DNA from: Verrucomicrobiota bacterium
GTDB taxonomy: Bacteria > Verrucomicrobiota > Verrucomicrobiia > Verrucomicrobiales > DEV007
Length of the DNA: 5,175 nucleotides
Direction: 5' to 3'
Assembly (NCBI GenBank): GCA_020629815.1
Contig: JAHDCN010000222.1
Coordinates: 1-5,175, forward strand
The notes below the pieces were generated by a model. The model did not search any database, had not been told where the DNA came from, and saw nothing but the letters and a program-made list of their open reading frames with translations. The translations under genes and the position numbers were made by a program. Shown in pieces: positions 1-5,175 of the stretch. Position 1 is the stretch's first letter. Each line of letters starts with the position of its first letter.

Positions 1-874
1 CAAACAAGGGGGCCAGTTGCCGGTCCATTTCCTCCAGAACCGCCAGATAGCGCCCACGTTCATCGTCCTGCCATTGATCGAGCGGTGGGTGCATTGGGGT
101 ATGCACATCGTCGGGCCACAGGTTCAGGTAAAAGGGTTGATCCTGCTTTTCGGCGAAGCGGGCAAACACAGTCGCCGCCTCGACAAATTTCTGCGTTACG
201 TAGGCACGGTCGTGCCAAATCACGGGACCATGCCCCAAAGTTTCCGAGCCGAGATTGTGCGGCTGTGGTGGCTTTCCACCAGGCGAATATTTCAGGGGCA
301 ACACCCGGGCACCCAGGCCTTCGAAATTGGTTACTGACTCGTCAAAACCATACTCCGTTATTAGTGGCGCCAGATGAACATCGCGTTGTCCACCCATATG
401 CCATTTGCCGAAGTGTCCAGTCGCGTAGCCATTCTTTTGCAAAATGCCAGCCAACATTGGCGCCTTCAGGTCCAGCCAACTAGCGATTCCTCTTTGTTCA
501 TTTGCGCCTTGATGCGCCAGATAGGAAGTAATCTGCCAACGCTGCGGATACTGCCCGGTGGAAATGGCCACCCGCGACGGCGAACAAATCGGCGAATTGA
601 CGTAGAAATTCTCGAAGGCAATCCCCTCCTCTGCCAGCCGGTCGATATTGGGCGTTTCCGCCTCCGTATTCCCGAAACAGGAAAAATCCCCCCACCCCAT
701 GTCGTCGATGAAGACGAGAATGATGTTGGGTTTTTCGGCAGCCGTCAGATTGGTGCAAAACAATGCTCCCAACACAAGAGCCGCAATCGCAGCGACTGGG
801 TGGCGGACACTCCTGTCCGCCGAAAGAACGGGCAGGAGTGCCCGTAACCCGGCAAAAAAATGGAATCGTTTCAT
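1..874 (-). CDS. Secreted sulfatase (S1/arylsulfatase family), 3' end beyond left window edge
   Basis: Predicted to hydrolyse sulfate esters outside the cytoplasm; the substrate cannot be told from the sequence. Reading down from the ATG at 874-872 gives 291 open codons with no stop before the window edge, so the C-terminal part is missing. Visible features are a long, atypical signal region (residues 1-45; hydrophobic core about 26-45; probable cleavage around A45/A46), then the start of the sulfatase fold EKPNIILVFIDDMGWGD with metal-binding Asp57/Asp58. The formylglycine motif is C97-S-P-S-R101, so this is a Cys-type enzyme needing post-translational activation. FGKWH supplies Lys157 and His159, and DDVHTP supplies a further active-site-type His258. 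The later DNG metal site must lie off the window. The gene starts 58 bases after the stop of the upstream sulfatase, so co-transcription is likely. No good Shine-Dalgarno precedes the start. The start is favoured because no later in-frame start keeps a signal peptide. The family is certain; the exact start is less so. Confidence 0.93.
   Translation of the reverse strand, partial: MKRFHFFAGLRALLPVLSADRSVRHPVAAIAALVLGALFCTNLTAAEKPNIILVFIDDMGWGDFSCFGNTEAETPNIDRLAEEGIAFENFYVNSPICSPSRVAISTGQYPQRWQITSYLAHQGANEQRGIASWLDLKAPMLAGILQKNGYATGHFGKWHMGGQRDVHLAPLITEYGFDESVTNFEGLGARVLPLKYSPGGKPPQPHNLGSETLGHGPVIWHDRAYVTQKFVEAATVFARFAEKQDQPFYLNLWPDDVHTPMHPPLDQWQDDERGRYLAVLEEMDRQLAPLF
802..845 (-). repeat. Paired palindromic element (two hairpins) inside the sulfatase signal-peptide region
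   Basis: On the plus strand, 802-821 is a perfect 8-bp inverted repeat (GGCGGACA / TGTCCGCC) around a CTCC loop. 828-845 is a perfect 7-bp inverted repeat (ACGGGCA / TGCCCGT) around a GGAG loop, with six bases between the two. The loops are complementary, and the halves are near-inverted copies of each other: 14 of 18 bases match, and the internal differences are paired A/T to G/C swaps that keep each stem intact. The element lies wholly in the sulfatase reading frame, covering about codons 10-25 with no stop. It looks like a small interspersed repeat tolerated in a variable leader. I recall similar short dyads in verrucomicrobial genomes, but that is unchecked memory. Structure is seen directly; mobility and function are inference. 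Confidence 0.7.
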
Positions 875-898
875 GACAGACCGGCGTCCAGGTTAGGT

Positions 899-919
899 CG
901 GAATTTTTCGCAAATTCCG
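899..919 (-). other. Perfect 8-bp stem-loop between the two sulfatase genes
   Basis: CGGAATTT (899-906) pairs perfectly with AAATTCCG (912-919) around a 5-base loop. It lies in the 58-base spacer between the upstream sulfatase stop (933-935) and the next start (874). On the transcribed (minus) strand no T-run follows, so it is not a standard intrinsic terminator. It could be an RNA processing or stability hairpin in a shared transcript, a protein-binding dyad, or chance. The pairing is seen directly; no function is claimed. Confidence 0.5.
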
Positions 920-932
920 CTACCGTGATCAA

Positions 933-2474
933 CTACTTCCGGGTCCTCCCGGCATCGACGATTTCTTTCAACTCGGCCTTCATCCGCTTGGCGACTTCCG
1001 GGTTGGCATCGATCACATTCTTCTTCTCAGCAGGATCATTCTTAAGGTCGAACAGTTGAAACTCCGGCACTTCGGTATTGGCCAGCAGCTTCTCGACGAC
1101 CAAATTGCGCGCCCGCTTCTTGGTGTGGTGAAGCAGCTTCCAATCACCATTGCGGTAACCGAGATTGCCATTGTTGCCGTTATCCTGCTGCACCAGTGTG
1201 GTTCGACCTTTTGCGCCTTCTTCGCCCAGCAAAGCGCCGAGGATATTTTCACTGTCGAGCAGCGCATCGTCCGGAACTTTCACTCCGGCCATCTCCACGA
1301 AACTTGTGGCGAGGTCGATGGTGCACACCACTTCGTCAGAAACTTTCCCAGCCGGAATGCGGCCTTTCCAACGCGTGATAAACGGTGTCCGCGTGCCGCC
1401 TTCATAAATGCTGTATTTGCCGCCTGTGAATTGCCCACCCGCTTTGTGATCGCCAAGCTTTTCCAGCGCTTCATCGGCATAGCCATCATCCATCACCGGA
1501 CCATTGTCGGAGCAGAAGACAAAAATCGTATTTTCCGCCAAACCATGTTTATCGACAGTCTTCATCAACTCTCCCACGCACCAGTCGAGTTGCACGATGA
1601 CATCCGCGCGGTAACCCAACTTGGTCGCGCCCTGGAAACGCTCATGCGGAACCCGGGGAACGTGCAAATCGTGCGAGGCGAAAAACAGGAAGAACGGCTC
1701 GTCCTTGTTGGCCGCAATCCACTTATTCGATTGCTTCACCCATTCGTCCGCCAGATCTTCGTCGCGGAATCGGGCTTTCTCTCCTCCTGTGTAAAATCCA
1801 ATCCGGCTGATGCCGTTGTGAATTGTCGCGTTATGACCGTGCGTCCAGTCCATCTTCAGCGTATCACGATGAGTGATCCCGGTCGGGTGATCCTCGGAAG
1901 GCTTTTTGTTCCCCACCCAAATTGGATCCTTGGGATCAAGATTCAGCACGCGGCTGTTCTCCACGTAGACCTGCGGCACGCGGTCGTTGGTTGTCGGAAG
2001 CAGGAAATTGTATCCAAAACCAATCTCACGCGGTCCGGGTTTCAGTTCACCATTCCAGTCCGGTCCTTCGGGCCCACCCAGTCCGAGGTGCCATTTGCCA
2101 ATCACGGCAGTTTGGTAGCCCCCTTTTGCCAACAACGAAGCAATCGTGGGAATCCCTGTATCAATAATCAACGGGCTCGCCGGAGGCGCAATCCCAGTGC
2201 CTTTCTTGCGAAAAGCATACGTGCCAGTCAGGAACGAGTAGCGTGTCGGGGTGCAAGTGGAAGCCGAGCAATACCCATTGGTGAATCGCACCCCCTCAGC
2301 CGCAAGCTGATCAATATAGGGAGTCTCAAAGGAATCAGTGCCGTAGCAGGAAAGATCACCGTAGCCGAGATCATCCGCCATGATGACGATGATATTCGGC
2401 TTCTCGGCTGCAAAAACGAGAGAGGTCAACGCGCACAGCGCCGCCACGAGAAAAGATAAACGAGGTCGAATCAT
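933..2474 (-). CDS. Secreted sulfatase, arylsulfatase A-like (S1 family), complete
   Basis: A 513-residue exported sulfatase that should cleave sulfate esters, probably on sulfated glycans; substrate unknown. The signal peptide is clear: MIRPR, a hydrophobic core, then cleavage near A22/A23. Motifs follow in family order: metal-binding Asp34/Asp35 (MADDLGYGD), formylglycine motif C74-T-P-T-R78, GKWHLG with Lys127 and His129, SHDLH with His268 and His271, SDNG with Asp323 and Asn324, and GGKYSIYEGG with Lys353. The C-terminal subdomain (about 400-513) has the usual NGDWKLL and LFDLKNDPAEKKN patterns. Length is normal for the family and no key residue is missing. The Cys at position 74 means activation to formylglycine is needed; no maturing enzyme is in the window. 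The gene lies between the oxidoreductase (71-base spacer with repeats) and a second sulfatase. There is no well-spaced Shine-Dalgarno: GGGG lies almost against the ATG and AGGG about 13 bases upstream. The start is fixed by the signal peptide. The N-acetylgalactosamine-6-sulfatase or arylsulfatase type is open. Confidence 0.96.
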   Translation of the reverse strand: MIRPRLSFLVAALCALTSLVFAAEKPNIIVIMADDLGYGDLSCYGTDSFETPYIDQLAAEGVRFTNGYCSASTCTPTRYSFLTGTYAFRKKGTGIAPPASPLIIDTGIPTIASLLAKGGYQTAVIGKWHLGLGGPEGPDWNGELKPGPREIGFGYNFLLPTTNDRVPQVYVENSRVLNLDPKDPIWVGNKKPSEDHPTGITHRDTLKMDWTHGHNATIHNGISRIGFYTGGEKARFRDEDLADEWVKQSNKWIAANKDEPFFLFFASHDLHVPRVPHERFQGATKLGYRADVIVQLDWCVGELMKTVDKHGLAENTIFVFCSDNGPVMDDGYADEALEKLGDHKAGGQFTGGKYSIYEGGTRTPFITRWKGRIPAGKVSDEVVCTIDLATSFVEMAGVKVPDDALLDSENILGALLGEEGAKGRTTLVQQDNGNNGNLGYRNGDWKLLHHTKKRARNLVVEKLLANTEVPEFQLFDLKNDPAEKKNVIDANPEVAKRMKAELKEIVDAGRTRK

Positions 2475-2494
2475 ACCCCGTTTTTTACCCTATA

Positions 2495-2560
2495 AACAGG
2501 GTTGGATCAACGACGTAACCCTGTTAGGTCAGCGAGCCAACAGGGTTAGGTCAGTGCTGG
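2495..2560. repeat. Three imperfect 22-base tandem units with inverted core, overlapping the oxidoreductase 3' end
   Basis: Units begin at 2495, 2517 and 2539, exactly 22 bases apart. Their first 15 bases are AACAGGGTTGGATCA, AACCCTGTTAGGTCA and AACAGGGTTAGGTCA. The first nine bases of units 1 and 3 are identical, and unit 2 carries their exact reverse complement, while the following TTAGGTCA part stays in direct orientation. RNA from either strand could therefore pair unit 2 with unit 1 (9 bp, 13-base loop) or with unit 3 (10 bp, 13-base loop), but not both. Unit 3 includes the oxidoreductase stop codon (2546-2548) and its last codons. No T-run follows on the minus strand, so a simple intrinsic terminator is not supported. 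A spaced operator, a switchable hairpin pair or a decayed short repeat are all possible. Confidence 0.65.
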
Positions 2561-3679
2561 CACATCCTCTCTGGCCCCACTTTCGGCGGAGCGAAGGGCG
2601 GCTTCCAGCACATTGATGCTTCGCAAGCCGTCGCGGAAGTCGGGTTCGAGACCGCTACCGGATTTGATAGCCTGAAGAAAATCGGCGACACCGTGTACGA
2701 AACCGTGCTCGTAGCCGATGATATGTCCGGGAGGCCACCACTCTTTCACGTAGTCATGACAACGCTCGGTGACCATAATGTCGCGGAATCCAACCAGATG
2801 CTCGGGATCATCCTGAGAGAAGAATTTGATCCGGTTCATGTCTTCCATATCCCAGGCGAGCGAACCTTTGGTGCCGTAGAGTTCGAAGGTATGACGATTG
2901 CGTCGGCCTGTCGCGTAGCGCGTCATTTCGATTGTGCCCAGTGCCCCGTTTTGAAACTCCGCCAAAATATTCGCAGCGCATTCCACTTCAACCTCGCCGG
3001 TTTTTGAAGGGTCCTCTAGCAACGGACGCTCCTTGATGAAATTCTTCTGCTGGCAGGTGACATTGGCAAAATCGCCTACGAGGCAATGCGCCAGATCGAC
3101 CGCATGCGAACCGAGATCCCAGAGCGGACCACCGCCCGCAGTGGCACGTTTCAATTTCCAATCCAGCGGCACATCCGGATTACCCAGCCAGCTTTGCTGA
3201 TACGCTCCACGCCAGTGATACATCTCGCCGATCTCACCTTCTTCTATCATTTTTTTCGCCAGAACGACTGCCGGACAGCGACGGTAGTTGTGATTGAGAA
3301 AATGGACGACCTTGTTTGCTTCGGCCGCATCGAGCATCGCGCGAGCTTCCTCGACACTGATGGAAAACGGTTTTTCACAGAACACGTGCTTACCGTTTTT
3401 CGCCGCTTCGATCGCGGGCTCTGCATGGAGAAACGTGGGCAGCGAAATATCGATGATGTCGATATCATCACGCTCCACGACCTTGCGCCAGTCGGTTTCA
3501 ATCTCCTCCCAGCCCCAACGGTCAGCGAATGTCTTGAGGTCAGCTTCGTCCCTGCCACAGGCAACTTTCAGCACCGGCTTATAAGGCACATCAAAGAACT
3601 TGCTGACCTGACTCCAGGCATTCGAGTGGGCCCGCCCCATAAAGCGGTGACCGAGAATTGCGACGCGGATTTCTTCCAT
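2546..3679 (-). CDS. Gfo/Idh/MocA family NAD(P)-dependent oxidoreductase
   Basis: A cytoplasmic dehydrogenase-like protein of about 377 residues, expected to oxidise or reduce a sugar, inositol or related polyol; the substrate is not deducible. The N-terminal Rossmann fold starts at once (IRVAILGHRFMGRAHSNAW, residues 4-22). The middle Gly of the usual GxGxxG is Arg12. The family's EKP motif is at 102-104, with Lys103 the usual catalytic-site lysine. The C-terminal domain opens around WKLKRATAGGGPLWDLGSHAVD (about 174-195), giving Asp188 and His192 in the DxGxHxxD signature. There is no signal peptide. The start is uncertain. ATG 3679 fits the family best, ATG 3691 has a weak GGTGG upstream, and TTG 3715 (389 residues) has GGAG at 3726-3729 with 10-base spacing but adds an unhomologous-looking tail. 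It follows ilvA by about 56 bases and precedes two sulfatases, suggesting use of a sugar freed from a sulfated glycan. Confidence 0.94.
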   Translation of the reverse strand: MEEIRVAILGHRFMGRAHSNAWSQVSKFFDVPYKPVLKVACGRDEADLKTFADRWGWEEIETDWRKVVERDDIDIIDISLPTFLHAEPAIEAAKNGKHVFCEKPFSISVEEARAMLDAAEANKVVHFLNHNYRRCPAVVLAKKMIEEGEIGEMYHWRGAYQQSWLGNPDVPLDWKLKRATAGGGPLWDLGSHAVDLAHCLVGDFANVTCQQKNFIKERPLLEDPSKTGEVEVECAANILAEFQNGALGTIEMTRYATGRRNRHTFELYGTKGSLAWDMEDMNRIKFFSQDDPEHLVGFRDIMVTERCHDYVKEWWPPGHIIGYEHGFVHGVADFLQAIKSGSGLEPDFRDGLRSINVLEAALRSAESGAREDVPALT

Positions 3680-3735
3680 GACGCGATACATGACACAGCC
3701 ACCGGAATCGTGCAATGCCCAAAGGCTCCGAACAC

Positions 3736-5175
3736 TCAGACTCGCCCCAACACGCGCTTCAGCTGCTTCTCGCTAAGCGGCTGAAAATTGCGTGTCGTGT
3801 CGCGACTTTCCTCGGCATAAGCCAGGAAAGTCTCGCGGGCAGCGGCATCCGGAAAATCGAAACCGATCAGTGCGCGGCCAACCCGTTCACCGGAATACTG
3901 ATAGTCGAAATAAACGAAATCAGACAGCTTGGAAGCATTACCAAGGAAGTCAGCCAAAGCACCAGCGCGCTCGGAAAATTCCACCTGCAAAAACAAAGGT
4001 TCGCGAAGCAGGTCGGCATCCAGATTGAAGGCGCGGAATTCGATGTCGGGCTCGCCGGTCAGATCTTCAAATTTCAGCCCTCGTTGTTTCCAGGTCTCAA
4101 CCAGGTCATGAAAGGATCGGTCCGCCGAATCAAAACCAATCACTGGCCAGGCTTTCTCGGCATCGATCTTGCCGTATTGAAATTCGATGATGCTCGCCTT
4201 AGTGCGCAATTCACTGAGCAATTGAAATAAGGTTCCCGGCCGCTCCTCGATTTCAAACCGCAGGTAGCGCCGGCGTTGTGAGCCGATCTTGGCTGCACGC
4301 ACTACCCGCTGCAGTTGAGCGAAATCCATGTTGGCGCCGCAAACGATCACCAGAATCTTTTTGTGCTGCGGCAAGCGGTCACGATGAGTCGCCCAGCCTG
4401 CAAGCCCCATTGCTCCGGCCGGCTCGGGAATCACTCGCTTTTTCTCCCAGAGAAACTGCATCGCGGCACACACTTCCTCGTTGGTGACGGTGAGAAATTC
4501 ATCAATCAAATCCCGGCACAGAGGAAAGGTTTTCTCTCCCGCTATCGCTACGGCCGTGCCATCGCAAAAAACATCAACGTGATCCAGCTGGGTGGTCTTT
4601 TCGTTTTCCACCGCTGCTGCCATCGATGCCTGCCCCACACCTTCGACTCCGTAAAGTTTGATTTCCGGATAATAAAATTTCAGCCAGGCACCGACTCCAG
4701 CAGCCATACCTCCGCCGCCGATCTGCAGAAAAGCCGCATCGAAGGGACCTTCACCGCTCATCACCACTTCGTCGGCAATGGTGCCCTGACCGCCCATCAC
4801 CGCGAGGTCGTCGAAGGCATGAATCACCTCAAAATCGTGCTCCTCCGCGTAGCGTTTCGCTGCTGCTACCGAGTCATCGTAGCGATCACCAACCAGTTCG
4901 ATCTCTACAGCATCGCCGCCGAGCCGTTTGACGGAATCCTGCTTCATTTGCGGGGTGTTCAGCGGCATGAAAATCCGGGTTTCAAAAACCCCACCAAATT
5001 TGGCTGCCGCGATCGCCACTCCCTGAGCATGATTTCCCGCCGAAGCCGCCACCACTCCCTTCGTCTTTTCCGGATCGAGCAGCGCCATGCGATTGTAAGC
5101 CCCACGCCACTTGTAGGCATGCATCGGCGAAAGATCTTCGCGCTTCAGATAGAGCGTCGTCGTTTCGTCTACTTC
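3736..5175 (-). CDS. ilvA: Threonine ammonia-lyase, biosynthetic (IlvA), 5' end beyond right window edge
   Basis: A pyridoxal-phosphate enzyme converting L-threonine to 2-oxobutanoate and ammonia, the first committed step to isoleucine, in the cytoplasm. The frame is open to the window edge: 479 codons before the TGA at 3738-3736, including 17 codons before the first visible ATG (5124). That ATG is internal, since the preceding residues [11 protein letters not shown] are conserved family sequence. Fragment numbering: PLP lysine K22 in AYKWRGAYN, substrate loop SAGNHAQG (45-52), phosphate-binding GGGG (153-156), EPAGA, and CGAN with Cys279 where E. coli IlvA has SGAN. From about 303 there are two ACT-like regulatory repeats ([18 protein letters not shown], then [19 protein letters not shown], from about 392). 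This is the long, isoleucine-regulated type rather than the short catabolic TdcB. By comparison with the E. coli protein (514 residues), about 40 residues are missing. It is probably a housekeeping neighbour of the sulfatase genes. Confidence 0.96.
   Translation of the reverse strand, partial: EVDETTTLYLKREDLSPMHAYKWRGAYNRMALLDPEKTKGVVAASAGNHAQGVAIAAAKFGGVFETRIFMPLNTPQMKQDSVKRLGGDAVEIELVGDRYDDSVAAAKRYAEEHDFEVIHAFDDLAVMGGQGTIADEVVMSGEGPFDAAFLQIGGGGMAAGVGAWLKFYYPEIKLYGVEGVGQASMAAAVENEKTTQLDHVDVFCDGTAVAIAGEKTFPLCRDLIDEFLTVTNEEVCAAMQFLWEKKRVIPEPAGAMGLAGWATHRDRLPQHKKILVIVCGANMDFAQLQRVVRAAKIGSQRRRYLRFEIEERPGTLFQLLSELRTKASIIEFQYGKIDAEKAWPVIGFDSADRSFHDLVETWKQRGLKFEDLTGEPDIEFRAFNLDADLLREPLFLQVEFSERAGALADFLGNASKLSDFVYFDYQYSGERVGRALIGFDFPDAAARETFLAYAEESRDTTRNFQPLSEKQLKRVLGRV

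Noticed and set aside
751..760. Lipoprotein signal at Cys40 of the left-hand sulfatase
   Set aside because: The residues before it (ALF-C) do not fit a lipobox, which needs a small residue at -1.
498..932. 144-codon minus-strand frame starting just after the sulfatase stop
   Set aside because: Another minus-strand frame over the same bases encodes a sulfatase N-terminus with formylglycine and metal motifs. This one is a shifted shadow with no domain.
1056..2459. Long open frame of 467 codons on the plus strand
   Set aside because: It lies antisense to the complete sulfatase, which has every family motif and a signal peptide. The plus-strand translation shows no recognisable domain, so it is a shadow frame.
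2475..2520. Sigma-70-like promoter for the first sulfatase (TATAGG on the minus strand)
   Set aside because: No acceptable -35 element lies at the right distance; the nearest TTGATC is only about 10 bases away.
2475..2550. Intrinsic terminator between oxidoreductase and sulfatase
   Set aside because: The inverted repeats can form hairpins, but no T-run follows on the transcribed strand. The T-run at 2481-2486 reads as A on that strand.
2495..2560. CRISPR array
   Set aside because: The units are contiguous, imperfect and only three in number, with no spacers and no cas gene nearby.
3086..3784. 232-codon plus-strand frame
   Set aside because: Antisense to the oxidoreductase and the end of ilvA; no family features.
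3736..5124. Taking ATG 5124 as the start of ilvA
   Set aside because: The frame stays open to the window edge, and the residues before this Met match the conserved IlvA segment ahead of the PLP lysine, so it is an internal Met.

Overview
The window is a densely packed, single-direction gene cluster. All four supported genes lie on the minus strand, so transcription runs from right to left. The organism is most likely a member of the Planctomycetota-Verrucomicrobiota-Chlamydiota group, with Verrucomicrobiota my first guess. This is an inference from three things: tandem secreted Cys-type sulfatases beside a Gfo/Idh/MocA oxidoreductase, the weak or absent Shine-Dalgarno sequences, and a paired-palindrome element of a style I associate from memory with verrucomicrobial genomes. 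No marker gene in the window settles it.

Layout in transcription order. (1) 5175-3736 is most of ilvA, biosynthetic threonine ammonia-lyase, whose first few dozen codons lie beyond the right edge. (2) After about 56 bases comes a Gfo/Idh/MocA-type NAD(P)-dependent sugar oxidoreductase (start about 3679, stop 2546). (3) Next is a 71-base spacer built of imperfect 22-base repeats that also overlap the oxidoreductase stop codon. (4) A complete secreted sulfatase follows (2474-933). (5) A 58-base spacer contains a perfect 8-bp stem-loop. (6) A second secreted sulfatase begins at 874 and runs off the left edge. It has no stop inside the window and reads open for 291 codons. Its signal-peptide region carries a paired palindromic DNA element.

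How the genes fit together. The two sulfatases are predicted to be exported and to remove sulfate esters from an external substrate, probably sulfated polysaccharide or glycan. The oxidoreductase could act on a released sugar or sugar derivative in the cytoplasm. IlvA makes 2-oxobutanoate for isoleucine synthesis and is probably a housekeeping neighbour rather than part of sulfated-glycan use. No glycoside hydrolase, transporter, regulator or sulfatase-maturing enzyme is visible.

No clearly new multi-gene system is present. The most noteworthy signals are non-coding: the double hairpin with complementary loops inside the second sulfatase's leader region (802-845), and the 22-base repeats with a flipped core at the oxidoreductase-sulfatase junction (2495-2560). 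There is no stretch over 300 bases without a gene, and no RNA gene, CRISPR array or insertion sequence was seen.
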